Part shown: piece after piece, positions 1-12,629 of the stretch
Position numbering within the stretch: position 1 is the first letter of the stretch
Layout of the letters: each line of letters begins with the position of its first letter
Assembly: GCA_012861695.1 (NCBI GenBank)
Contig: JAAOOA010000380.1
Coordinates: 1 to 64,000 of the forward strand
Length of the DNA: 64,000 nucleotides
Source of the DNA: Trematomus loennbergii
Taxonomy: Eukaryota > Chordata > Actinopteri > Perciformes > Nototheniidae
Reading direction: 5' to 3'
The notes under the pieces: generated by a model
Told to the model about the DNA's origin: nothing
The model's input: only the letters and a program-made list of their open reading frames with translations
Database searches by the model: none
Position numbers and translations under genes: made by a program

Positions 1-2675
1 TCTATCAGTCCCTGCCCTCCCTCTGCCACAGGGAGATACAGGGCCGAAGCCTTCAGCCAGTGTTGTCCAGACCAGAAAAAGTTTACAAGGCACCGCTGTA
101 GTTCTTTCACCAGCCCTGGTGGTGGTGCCAACACTATGAGCTTGTGCCAAAGAGAAGAGGCAACGAGATTATTCACAATCAGAGCTCTTCCCCTGTATGA
201 CAGCTGAGGTAGCAACCATTTCCATTTAGACAACTTAGCTTCCACCTTGTCAAGCACTCCCTCCCAGTTCTGTTTTTGAAATTCGTCAGTCCCTAACTGC
301 ACCCCTAGGACTTTAATCCCTCGTCTACCCCACCTGATGCCGCCAGGAAGACTAGGAATGTCCCCTACTCTCCACTGGCCCACTAAAACAGCCTCGCTCT
401 TTCCCCAGTTGACCCTTGCTGAAGATGCTTTTTCGTAAAGGGCAAGGCTTTCTTTCAGTTCCTGTACATCTGTGTGGTCCTGGATAATTATATCTATATC
501 GTCTGCATATGCTGACACAACAACAGGAGGGCTGTGAGACATCTCTGGTAGACAGAGACCCCTCAGTCGGCTCCTCAACCTGCAGAGAAGAGGCTCAATG
601 GCAATACTGTAAAGCTGACCTGAGATAGGACAGCCCTGCCTGATCCCCCTCCCAACCGGCACAGGAACACTCAACCCTCCCCCCACTTTGATTACACAAA
701 ACGCTTCGTGATACAGAATCCTTACCCAGGACAGGAACCCCTCCCCAACACCAAAAGCCTGCAGTGTGGTAAAGAGAAAATTGTGATCGACACGATCAAA
801 AGCCTTCTCTTGGTCAATAGATATGATGCCAGCATTGATATTATACACTTTACATATGTCAAACACATCCCTCATTAAAAACAAACTATCAAGCATAGAC
901 CTATCCGGCACACAGTATGATTGATCCACAACAATTAATTGACCAATAAACAGTTTTAGTCTGTTTGATAAAACCTTTGAGAGGATTTTGTAGTCGGTAC
1001 ATAAAAGAGCCACTGGTCTCCAGTTTTTTAAAGAGGTCAAATCTCCTTTTTTAGGAAGCAGAGAGAGAACTGCCCGCCTGGAGGAAGCTGGGAGCATCCC
1101 CTTTTCAAAACATTCTTTAAAAACATCCAAAATGTCCTGTCCCATAAGACTCCAAAAATGCTTAAAAAAGTCTGATGATAATCCATCTATTCCAGGAGCC
1201 TTTCCTGACGCCATCTGAGACACAGCAGCAGTTAGTTCGTCATGAGTCAGCTCAGAGCTGAGCGTGTTCTGCCCCTCTGAGCTCAGCTGAGGAAGTCCCT
1301 GCAGAAGCTCTGCAGCAGAGTCCACATCACATTCATCAGCCCTGAACAAATCCCTGTAGAAATCCACTGCATGCTTCCTCATCTCAGCCGGCTCTGTGGT
1401 CACCTTTCCCTCAGGAAGCCGCAGACACAACATCTGTTTTCTCTTTACCACTGATTTTTCCAAACTGAAAAAGAAGGCAGTGGGTGCGTCTATGTCCTGG
1501 AGTTTGGTGAAACGGGCTCGGACTAAAGCTCCTTTGGCTCTTTCTTGCATAAAGGAGTTAAGCTCCTGTCTTTTTTCTTTTAGGCTGGCATTATTCTGCG
1601 GATCAGCTTGTGAGACACTTTCCAAGTCTATTATCTCTTTTTCTAAATTCTCCACTACTCTCTTAATTTTGGCTGTTGAATAGGAGGTATATTGTTGACA
1701 AAAAACCTTAATTTGGGCTTTTCCTACCTCCCACCACTGAGTAAGGGAAGAAAAACCATCTTTCCTAGATCTCCAGTAAGCCCAAAACATTTTAAATTGT
1801 TCACAGAAATTCAAATCCTTTAATAATCTATTATTAAAATGCCAAAAAGATCTGGGTTTTCCGTTGGAAGATAAGATCAGCTCCATCAAAACTAAATGAT
1901 GGTCTGTGAAAGCCACAGGGATGATCTGACAGTTTGTAACCCTAGCAGAAAAGGCCTTGGGTAAATAAAACCTGTCCAATCTGGCTGCACTAACTCTACC
2001 ATCTGATATTTTAACCCATGTGTATTGCTTGCATGTAGGATGCATCATCCTCCACACATCCACTAAATCACTTTTCTTTATAACATGAGACAATACAGAG
2101 GAAGACTGAAAATGTGGCTCAACTCCAGTCCTATCCAAAGTAAAGTCAGTGCAACAGTTCCAGTCTCCGCCCAAAACAATAAACTCCCCTTGACCAATAT
2201 CACTTATTCTCTCTTCCAATACTTTAAAAATCTCTTCACGCTCAGAGCCTTGGTTTGGTGCATACACATTAATAAAGCTAATCAGAAAATCATCTATTTC
2301 AGCTCTCACTAGAATAACTCTACCCTTCACTTCCTCTGTGCTGGATATTATTTTTATATTTAAAAGCGGGGAGAATAAAATAGCTACTCCTGCACTCAAA
2401 TGTGTCCCATGGCTAAGGACATGCGGCCCCCCCCACCATAGACCCCAGTCAGTTTCATTTATGCTGTCACTGTGAGTTTCTTGTAGAAATACTACATCTA
2501 GCTTTTTCTGTTGAATAACTTCTGTTACTAAGGCTCTCTTTTGAGCGTCTCTGCCCCCATTCATATTTAATGAGGCTACCCTTAAACCCTGAATATGAGG
2601 AGAAGAGAGACAGGCCATTAAGAAAAAAGATAGAAAAAGACAGTAAGGAGGAAACACCCGGTGTTGTATGATCAT
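1..2675 (-). CDS. LINE ORF2: AP endonuclease plus reverse transcriptase, open to the window edge
   Basis: Multifunctional replication protein that nicks the target DNA and copies element RNA at the nick. The start ATG at 2,673-2,675 overlaps the ORF1 stop as ATGA. By comparing each frameshift position of copy 2 with this copy, I find none of them here: the frame stays open for about 891 codons to base 1. The N-terminal endonuclease is at about 2,590-1,900 (motifs LNMNGG, QETHSD, GGDWNCC, TDHHLVLM). The reverse transcriptase follows, with KAPGIDG near 1,200, a DKAF-like motif written DQEKAFDRVDH near 790, RQGCP near 640 and the catalytic YADD near 500. The C-terminal zinc-knuckle region is off the window. 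Other residues could be mutated, so activity is not proven. Confidence 0.88.
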   Translation of the reverse strand, partial: MIIQHRVFPPYCLFLSFFLMACLSSPHIQGLRVASLNMNGGRDAQKRALVTEVIQQKKLDVVFLQETHSDSINETDWGLWWGGPHVLSHGTHLSAGVAILFSPLLNIKIISSTEEVKGRVILVRAEIDDFLISFINVYAPNQGSEREEIFKVLEERISDIGQGEFIVLGGDWNCCTDFTLDRTGVEPHFQSSSVLSHVIKKSDLVDVWRMMHPTCKQYTWVKISDGRVSAARLDRFYLPKAFSARVTNCQIIPVAFTDHHLVLMELILSSNGKPRSFWHFNNRLLKDLNFCEQFKMFWAYWRSRKDGFSSLTQWWEVGKAQIKVFCQQYTSYSTAKIKRVVENLEKEIIDLESVSQADPQNNASLKEKRQELNSFMQERAKGALVRARFTKLQDIDAPTAFFFSLEKSVVKRKQMLCLRLPEGKVTTEPAEMRKHAVDFYRDLFRADECDVDSAAELLQGLPQLSSEGQNTLSSELTHDELTAAVSQMASGKAPGIDGLSSDFFKHFWSLMGQDILDVFKECFEKGMLPASSRRAVLSLLPKKGDLTSLKNWRPVALLCTDYKILSKVLSNRLKLFIGQLIVVDQSYCVPDRSMLDSLFLMRDVFDICKVYNINAGIISIDQEKAFDRVDHNFLFTTLQAFGVGEGFLSWVRILYHEAFCVIKVGGGLSVPVPVGRGIRQGCPISGQLYSIAIEPLLCRLRSRLRGLCLPEMSHSPPVVVSAYADDIDIIIQDHTDVQELKESLALYEKASSARVNWGKSEAVLVGQWRVGDIPSLPGGIRWGRRGIKVLGVQLGTDEFQKQNWEGVLDKVEAKLSKWKWLLPQLSYRGRALIVNNLVASSLWHKLIVLAPPPGLVKELQRCLVNFFWSGQHWLKASALYLPVAEGGQGLI

Positions 2676-4077
2676 AATTTACGACTCCTTTTTTTAGCCA
2701 CTTTGGTCTTTTTGTTTAAAGCTTTCCTCAGTGTAGTGATGTGTTTCTTGAGGCGATACCGTTTTTTTTCATCAAGTAAGTCTAGCCCAACAACCTTCTG
2801 AATTGTCGTGGCTGACTTAACAAACTTTTCAACATCAGGGAAATAATTATTTACATTTACTGATTTCCCAAAAGTTTCATCCAGAAACTCCTGGATCTGT
2901 TCAAAAGAGTAGAGATCCTCACTCTGAGAAACACTGTCAGCTACGGAGACACTATCTGATTCAGAGTCAGACTCCATATCTACTCCATCATAACCAGCTG
3001 ATTTCCCCCCCTGCTCTGCCTCACTGTCCAGTTTTTGTGACAGCTGAGCCTGTTTCCCAGAGACCCCCTGCAGCTCCCTCTCTGAGCACTCCATCACATC
3101 CTCTTTGCATCCAGCCCTGACCTGAGCCTCATCCTCCACAACTGCTTTCATATTAATCCCCGCAAACAACGGCCTAACACCCACAGAAACTGCGGCTTTA
3201 ACTGCCATCATGGGACCAAACACAAACCCGCCTGGCACCACTGCTGCGGGTAACACAGGAACGGGCATGACTACACTGGGCACAGCGAGTGCGGGTACAG
3301 CGGGTACAGCGGGTGCAGCGGGTGCAGCCGGTGCAGCCGGTGCAGCGGATGCAGGCGCAGCAGGAGCGGGCATGGCAGCCCCCGGTGCTGCGGTCGCATG
3401 CACGGCTGCACCGGGCGCGGTAGCTCCGGCAACTCCCCGCACTGGCCGAGCAATCCCGCTGGTTCCCTCCCCACTCTCATTCACAATATTTCCTTCCAAA
3501 ATAAGTGCTGCTATCAGTCTCTGTGGACAAGCGATCCTCTTGTGCCCCACATCACCACACCCAAAACACTTGACACTGCCAGCACTCGCATACACCATAT
3601 AAAAACCCTCCTCATATTTAATACGGAAAGACACATCCAGTGTTTGTGATGTGCAGTCCAGAAACATGAACACCTGTCTCCGCAGAGACTGGACGTGCTT
3701 CAGCTTAGTGTCTTTACAGCCCAGACTCACCGTGCGGAAACCACTCGCCATTCTCCCGTAGCGTTTGAGCTCTTTCTCCAGCGTTTCATTAGGAATAAAT
3801 GGAGGGACTCCCGATATGGTAATCCGGGTAGAAGGCACTGCCAGCGGGGACACCTGTATAAACTCATCATTTATGTTTAAGCCACTTTCAATTAACTGGC
3901 TGACCAACTCCTGCTTCTTTACAAAAACCACCACAGCTTTATTCATGCGGGATGCGTAGGAGATGTTTCCGTGTCCACCCTGCTCCCCCACCCCAGCAGC
4001 ACACTCTCCACCGTGCCGTTCTCCTGAGGGATCACCCTCACCCCGTGTCGCAGGGACGGCATCTCACAGGAAGCCAT
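2672..4077 (-). pseudogene. LINE ORF1 (CCHC nucleic-acid-binding protein), frameshifted near its start
   Basis: ORF1 proteins of this group coat the element RNA. The most natural ATG is at 4,075-4,077 (MASCEMPS...), as in copy 2, but small indels near 3,972-3,995 break the frame after about 30 codons. Downstream the frame is open to the TGA at 2,672-2,674; an internal ATG at 3,944-3,946 (MNKAVVVFVKK) could start a shorter protein. Domains in order: an RRM-like segment (ITISGVPPFIPNETL), a CCHC knuckle with C-x2-C-x4-H-x4-C spacing (CFGCGDVGHKRIAC), an Ala/Pro-rich low-complexity linker shorter than in copy 2, an acidic/Ser-rich stretch, and a basic tail (KKTKVAKKRSRKL). The layout resembles vertebrate ZCCHC3-type proteins. 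Confidence 0.85.
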
Positions 4078-4259
4078 CCCTGCAGAGAAACACGCTTCTC
4101 TCACGGAAGAAACACTAAACCACACTCACAACAAACAAGACCAATAAACAATCATACAATAAACAAAGTAGAGGAAGAAAAAGAGAAAACTTTTACGAAA
4201 AGTTACCATCAAACCTCACCACGCTCTCAGCTCACCACCACCGAACTCCTCACACACTC

Positions 4260-4262
<3 letters not shown>

Positions 4263-4329
<67 letters not shown>
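4263..4329. repeat. (GA)n microsatellite, 5' flank of LINE copy 1
   Basis: Pure GA dinucleotide tract, which is TC on the LINE strand, directly adjoining the LINE 5' end. It is followed by the same non-coding repeat that follows the (GA)n tracts at 7,058-7,181 and 18,284-18,330. Confidence 0.95.
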
Positions 4330-4331
<2 letters not shown>

Positions 4332-5570
4332 GAACTGACAGAGCTGAACTGACAGTTGGAGTGATGACATCATCGTGTTCAAACACAGGTGTTGATAGTT
4401 GCGCTAACGAGCTATGTATAGATCAAAGGCTTCATTGTTTTGAATGAGAGATGAACCTCTTACATGTGAACGTTTTGTGGAAGAACGATAACAGATATCT
4501 GTGAAATTTCAAAACGTGAAGCATGTCAAGGAAGTTGAGTATCTGAAGTGTCATTTTTGTTTACTTTCGGGTTAATAATGTGGCTTTTTTGGCAGTTTAA
4601 GAAAGGTGTGCGGCTGCTGCTGTGAGGAAATATCTGCCTGAAATTACAATGGGCTTTAATGGAGACATGTTGAACGTTTTTGTCACTTCATGCCCTCAAG
4701 AGGTATTTAGTTTAATTATTTTGCTTAATTATTTGTCATTTTTCAAGCTACGAGATGTTTTCCTACGTTTCTCATGAAAAATTATGTCTGAGGAGTGTAG
4801 GGTTTGGGAATTATGGAAGGTTTAAAACATTTTTTTGGGAGAATTTCAAGCACTCTTCCACTCTGTTTTGAGATCAAAGCACTCTAGACTTAACGAGCTG
4901 CTCCATCCACACTAATGTTAAAATCTGAAGAAAGCCTCTTTACCAAGCTCCAAACAAAGTTAATTATCTCAAGAAGTGTAAAAGATATCAAAAATAAAAG
5001 TCAAGTTTGAATAGCTGAAGGTCTTGTGATCATTTGAAAGTTGGAATGAAGTGTCTAGCTGAAAGTATGTGGAAGGAGTAGCATTTGGTGCAAAGTGTAG
5101 GAAAAGAGGATTTGAAGGCATCTCCCATTGACTTCAATGTTAAAAAAAAAGAGTTTAAAAAGCTGAATATTTCAAAAAGTATAAAATATTTTTAAAATGT
5201 TGAAGGTTTCCCATCGATTCCTGAACAGGCTGAATAGTTTGATATTTGAATGGTTTCTGTAGCTGAAAGTAAGCTGAAGTTATGGAGAGCCAAAGTATGG
5301 TTGAAATAATAAGGGGAAGAACTAGAAAATGCATTTCCTGCAGAAAATGCGTGCGAATGCTGTAAACTGTGAACATTTGTGGCTGAATTTAGCTGAAAAA
5401 ACCTGAATATGTTATTAGCTGAATGGTAGCTGCTTTTAGCTACAAAAATGCAGAAAAAGCTTAATATTTAAAAGAAAAGGTTTAAAAAAACATGTATAGC
5501 CTTAATGTAATGAAATAGCTGAATAATGTAATAGTTGAATGGTTTCTGCAGCTGAAAATAGGCTGAAGGA
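4330..5570 (+). repeat. Non-coding foldback-family repeat, forward copy F1
   Basis: Repetitive AT-rich block with no coding potential. From 4,345 it matches 7,187-7,395 and 18,360-18,563 (anchor: ttggagtgatgacatcatcg). From 4,553 it matches forward copies at about 9,635-10,430 and 18,563-19,400, and in reverse complement 7,440-8,110 and 21,895-22,540. It contains the shared core TAGAAAATGCATTTCCTGCA near 5,324. Internal motifs of the type 'gctgaat...ttgaatggttt' recur many times. I do not recognise the family name. Confidence 0.75.
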
Positions 5571-5984
5571 GTTAAATATCAGATGTAAGTAGTAGTGAAT
5601 GAATTTGTATTAAGATGAGAAAAGAAAGTAAAAAGGCTTGGGAAAGCAGCAGAATATTTGAACTGCAAACTTTTGAACTAACTTGATGGTGAATTATCTG
5701 TCGCCATGGCAACGGCATTTGATGACACCCCATAATACGCTTAGATGTGTTGATGGCTGCATCGTTACCAAACCTGTGAAGTTTTGGGCCATTTCGATCA
5801 TTTTCACTGAAGTTATGAGAAAACCGTGTTTCATGGTGAGCATTGTGTTGCCATGGCAACGGCATTTGAAGAAATCTCAAAACTGTCCCGTAGATGTCTT
5901 CACGGCTGGACTGTTAGCACACATGTGAAGTTTGAGCACTTTTTGAACATTTTCATAGGAGTAATACATTACATTAGGAGGTTA
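5571..5984 (+). repeat. Two diverged copies of a ~135-bp unit
   Basis: Two tandem diverged units each begin with GCCATGGCAACGGCATTTGA (near 5,702 and 5,850) and continue with similar text around TGTGAAGTTT and CATTTTCA. Short open frames here are chance products. No transposase or gene was recognised. Confidence 0.6.
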
Positions 5985-6490
5985 CATTACTCTCTCTCTC
6001 CTCTTGATCGCCCTCTCTCTCTCCTCTTGATCGCCCTCTCCTCTTGATCGCCCTCTCTCTCTCCTCTTGATCGCCCTCTCTCTCTCCTCTTGATCGCCCT
6101 CTCTCTCTCCTCTTGATCGCCCTCTCCCTCTCCTCTTGATCGCCCTCTCCCTCTCCTCTTGATCGCCCTCTCTCTCCTCTTGATCGCCCTCTCTCTCTCC
6201 TCTTGATCGCCCACTCTCTCTCCTCTTGATCGCCCTCTCTCTCTCCTCTTGATCGCCCTCTCTCTTCTCTTGATCGCCCTCTCTCTCTCCTCTTGATCGC
6301 CCTCTCTCTCTCTCTCTTGATCGCCCACTCTCTTTCCTCTTGATCGCCCTCTCTCTCTCCTCTTGATCGCCCTCTCTCTCTCTTCTCTTGATCGCCCTCT
6401 CTCTCTCCTCTTGATCGCCCTCTCTCTTCTCTTGATCACCCTATCAATCACCCTCTCTCACTTCTCTTGATCGCCCTCTCTTCTCTTGAT
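5985..6490. repeat. Pyrimidine-rich minisatellite, unit about 19-23 bp (TC run plus TTGATCGCCC)
   Basis: About two dozen units of variable length, each a CT run followed by CTCTTGATCGCC. The same unit occurs in reverse complement at 8,888-9,336 and 23,310-23,612. The Arg/Glu-rich open frames in it (RRERAIK...) are by-products of the repeat. Confidence 0.9.
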
Positions 6491-6544
6491 GTGTCTGTGA
6501 GAGAGAGGGAGAGTGTGTTTGTGTGTGTGTGAGAGAGAGAGACG

Positions 6545-6938
6545 GGGTGTTTCTCAATCGCGAGTACGCTTGCTTGGTAGCACATGTCTGCCGAGCATCT
6601 TGCTTCAGAAGCGAGTCAAGAATACTTCCTGACATTCGGAAAACAAAGAGTGGAACACGCTAGCAAGTGTGCAGGTGTGCGTCATATGAGAGGCCCCGCC
6701 TCTTACATCTTCCGCCACAGATTTGGGGAAATTGGTCCGTCCGCAAAGCATTGTGGGGATTTTAAGACCGCGAAGTCTACTCATGTGCACACTCGATATT
6801 TCTCCAAACGGAGTACGCCGGGCTCTGTAGATTTCCAAGTATACTGGAGATTGGAACAGTACTTCGGCGGCACTCGATGACGTAGTATGCTTGAAATAGT
6901 GGCTCTGAAGCAGCTTTACTCGCGATTGAGAAACACCC
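6545..6938. mobile_element. 394-bp MITE with long terminal inverted repeats
   Basis: The ends are mirror images: GGGTGTTTCTCAATCGCGAG at 6,545 and CTCGCGATTGAGAAACACCC ending at 6,938, about 22 matched bases. The interior has no credible protein. It lies between GT/GA-rich microsatellites, so a target duplication cannot be read and the superfamily is undetermined. Confidence 0.8.
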
Positions 6939-8662
<1,724 letters not shown>

Positions 8663-8664
8663 CA

Positions 8665-8695
<31 letters not shown>

Positions 8696-8783
8696 GACAG
8701 ACACACTCTCTCTCTCTCTCTCTCACACTCACACTCACACTCTCTCTCTCTCTCAGACAGACAGACACACTCTCTCTCTCTCA

Positions 8784-8816
<33 letters not shown>

Positions 8817-8824
8817 CCACACAC

Positions 8825-8871
<47 letters not shown>

Positions 8872-8887
8872 CCTCTCTCAGACACAT
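8663..8887. repeat. (CT)n, (AC)n and CAGA-type microsatellites
   Basis: Alternating CT and CA dinucleotide tracts with short CAGACAGA stretches. Matched by a near-identical block at 23,104-23,309. Confidence 0.9.
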
Positions 8888-9336
8888 CAAGAGAAGAGAG
8901 GGCGATCAAGAGAAGTGAGAGAGGGTGATAGAAGAGTGATAGGGTGATCAAGAGAAGAGAGAGGGCGATCAGAGAGAGAGAGAGGGCGATCAAGAGGAGA
9001 GAGAGAGGGCGATCAAGAGAGAGAGAGGGCGATCAAGAGAAGAGAGAGAGGGCGATCAAGAGGAGAGAGAGAGGGCGATCAAGAAGAGAGAGAGGGCGAT
9101 CAAGAGGAGAGAGAGTGGGCGATCAAGAGAAGAGAGAGAGGGCGATCAAGAGGAGAGAGATGGGCGATCAAGAGGAGAGAGAGAGGGCGATCAAGAGGAG
9201 AGAGAGGGCGATCAAGAGAAGGAGAGAGAGGGCGATCAAGAGAAGAGAGAGAGAGGGCGATCAAGAGGAGAGAGAGAGGGCGAGCAAGAGAAGAGAAAGA
9301 GGGCGATCAAGAGAAGAGAGAGAGGGCGATCAAGAT
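8888..9336. repeat. Purine-rich minisatellite, inverted copy of 5,985-6,490
   Basis: Units of GAGAGAGAGGGCGATCAAGA with small length changes, the reverse complement of the array at 5,985. The two arrays enclose about 2.4 kb and could pair as a large hairpin. Confidence 0.9.
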
Positions 9337-10909
9337 CAATGCAAATTCATTCACTACTACTTACATCTGATATTTAACTCCTTCAGCCTATTTTCAGCTG
9401 CAGAAACCATTCAACTATTACATTATTCAGCTATTTCATTACATCAAGGCGATACATGTTTTTTTAAACCTTTTCTTTTAAATATTAAGCTTTTTCTCCA
9501 TTTTTGTAGCTAAAAGCAGCTACCATTCAGCTAATAACATTCAGCTTTTTCTGCATTTTCAGCTAAATTCAGCCACAAATGTTCACAGTTTACAGCATTC
9601 GCACGCATTTTCTGCAGGAAATGCATTTTCTAGTTTTTGTTTACTTTCGGGTTAATAATGTGGCTTTTTTGGCAGTTTAAGAAAGGTGTGTGCGGCTGCT
9701 GCTGTGAGGAAATATCTGCCTGAAATTACAATGGGCTTTAATGGAGACATGTTGAACGTTTTTGTCACTTCATGCCCTCAAGAGGCATTTTGTTTAATTA
9801 TTTTGCTTAATTATTTGTCATTTTTCAAGCTACGAGATGTTTTCCTACGTTTCTCATGAAAAATTATGTCTGAGGAGTGTAGGGTTTGGGAATTATGGCA
9901 GTTTAAAACATTTTTTGGAGAATTTCAAGCACTCTCCACTCTGTTTTGAGATCAAAGCACTCTAGACTTAACGAGCTGCTCCATCCACACTAATGTTAAA
10001 ATCTGAAGAAAGCCTCTTTACCAAGCTCCAAACAAAGTTAATTATCTCAAGAAGTGTAAAAGATATGAAGAATTGAATAACAAGTTTTATAGCTGAAGGT
10101 GTTGTGATCATTTGAAAGTTGGAATGAAGTGTCTAGCTGAAATATGTGGAAGGAGAAGCATTTGGCGCAAAGTGTAGGAAAAGAGGATTTGAAGGCATCT
10201 CCCATTGACTTCAATGTTAAAAAAAAGAGTTTAAAAAGCTGAATATTTCAAAAAGTATAAAATATTTTTAAAAAGTTGAAGGTTTCCCATCGATTCCTGA
10301 ACAGGCTGAATAGTTTGATATTTGAATGGTTTCTGTAGCTGAAAGTAAGCTGAAGTTATGGAGAGCCAAAGTATGGTTGAAATAATAATAATAATACTAG
10401 AAAATGCATTTCCTGCAGAAAATGCGTGCGAATGCTGTAAACTGTGAACATTTGTGGCTGAATTTAGCTGAAAATGCAGAAAAAGCTGAATATGTTATTA
10501 GCTGAATGGTAGCTGCTTTTAGCTACAGAGACCAAGTCAGTGTGTTGCTGAACTTAGCAGAGAAATGCAGAAAAGATAAATGATTTGAATCAAATTGTTA
10601 CAGCTCAAATGCATTGCAATGACTTCCATGTTAAAAAAAAGACTTTAAAAAGCTGAATATTTTAAAAAGTATAACATATTTTGAAAAAGTTGAAAGTTTC
10701 CCATCATGTGCTGAAAAGTTTGATATTTGAATGGTTCCTGCAGCTGGAATTAGGCTGAAGGAGTTAAATAAAGATATTACATGTAAGTAGTAGTGAAGGA
10801 ATGTTTACAAACACCTGTGTGTGTAAGCCCAGAGATCAAAGGTTACCATGGTGACGACATTATCAAAATACCTGTTTACGTCTGTCTGTCTGTCTGTCTG
10901 TCTGTCTGT
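9337..10909 (+). repeat. Foldback-family repeat: reverse end fragment then forward copy F2
   Basis: 9,337-9,632 is a reverse fragment ending in the core TGCAGGAAATGCATTTTCTA. 9,635-10,880 is a forward copy parallel to 4,553-5,450 and 18,563-19,830, and inverted relative to 21,462-22,540. It ends in a (TCTG)n run. No coding potential. Confidence 0.75.
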
Positions 10910-11897
10910 GGCCCCGGCCCCACGGGAACGCATACGGCAAAACGCATAGGATTAACGCAAACGCAATCGCCAAAAAGCTTCCGTCCACACGCAATATACA
11001 CCGGATAGTGTCTGCCCACACGAGACAGCTCCATTTAGATCCAACCGCTGGAAAAGCTGCAGTACATATGCCGAGCCTGTACGTGGCGCTGTAACTTCCT
11101 CCACAAAAGCAGCAACTTCCTCCACAAAAGCAGCGAAGAAGAATGGTTGTCATGGCTGCACTTCTGTTTATTCTCCGCGGTGGGGGCCGAGGGAACCGGG
11201 CAGAGTTTTTCGCCGGTCAACGTGTGTTAAAGTTTAAATCTTCCGGACAAAATTATAAAAGTGCCGGTCAAAGGTCTTCTTTGTTATTTATTGAGCTTTA
11301 AAACAAATGAATAACGACTCTATATAATGATATATAATAATAAAATATACGGAGCCTCTCTTTTTCCTCTATTCTGACAGTGTCAGTGTCTGTCTCATGC
11401 AGCAGCTGATCCAGTAATGATGACTCGACAGTAAAAATAAACATATTTATAACTAGTTTAGTTTGAGAGGTAATTAAAATAGCTAAGGGTGATGATCTGA
11501 CTTGAAGTGTGTGTTTTGCTCCCGCTGCATCACAGCGGGAGGAGCTGCGTGTCTCCGTCCTGTCAGATTAGACTTCACTCGCGTTTATGTCCATATCGAG
11601 ATAAAGATAAATAATCTGAATTCAGTGTGCAGTGTACTTTTGCGGGGGTGAGCAGCAGAGGTGGGGGGAGGCAGGGCTATTGCGTCATCATTATCACAAA
11701 ATGATCGTATAGAGGCGATCACACGGAGCCGTTGGACCCCCCAGAGCGCTCCGTTCCCAGATCTATCCACCTTTGGACCCGTTGTCGTTTGCGGGGTCCG
11801 TTTCTATCGTTTCGTTACGGCCTCGTGTGGCAAAAAGGGCTATACGCAAGAGAAATATGCGGATACAACCCGTTTTCGTTCCCGTGGGGCCGGGGCC
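10910..11897. mobile_element. 988-bp PIF/Harbinger-like MITE
   Basis: Terminal inverted repeats GGCCCCGGCCCCACGGGAAC (left) and its complement ending at 11,897. Flanked on both sides by TGT, consistent with a 3-bp target duplication inside a (TCTG)n run. Interior features (ccgctggaaaagctg; ttgagctttaaaacaaatga) recur in the copy at 20,643-21,461, in the MITE at 52,528-53,482 and in a fragment near 36,795-36,905. No transposase. Superfamily assigned from end sequence and duplication length. Confidence 0.75.
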
Positions 11898-12536
<639 letters not shown>

Positions 12537-12629
12537 TTTTGACTTTTAATAAAACCTTTATTTAAGTCATTTTAAATAAAACCTTACAAAATCATCACAT
12601 TCATGACACTTTTTTTTTTTTTTTTTTTT

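Larger units (their letters stand above)
1..4262 (-). mobile_element. Tx1-group LINE copy 1, 5' part (continues off left edge)
   Basis: Two-ORF non-LTR retrotransposon on the minus strand. The 5' end abuts the (GA)n tract at 4,263; the 3' end lies outside the window. Position 1 corresponds to 13,958 of copy 2, and the two copies stay collinear with scattered substitutions and a few indels. Relative to copy 2 it lacks roughly 66 bases of the Ala/Pro-rich part of ORF1. ORF1 is a CCHC protein and ORF2 is an endonuclease/reverse transcriptase with the residue pattern of the Tx1 group (seen). Tx1-group elements are often target-specific, and members inserting in (TC)n microsatellites are known in fish (recalled, not checked). 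Confidence 0.9.

Noticed and set aside
1396..1683. Plus-strand 95-codon frame, repeated at 15,351-15,638
   Set aside because: Antisense of LINE ORF2, conserved only because the LINE is duplicated.
3210..3602. Plus-strand Gly/Ala-rich frame opposite LINE ORF1, and its counterpart at 17,162-17,620
   Set aside because: Antisense shadow of the Ala/Pro-rich linker; the minus strand carries the conserved CCHC protein.
5987..6451. 154-codon Arg/Glu-rich open frame, and a similar 189-codon frame at 8,944-9,513
   Set aside because: Translation of purine/pyrimidine minisatellites; both are explained fully by the repeat.
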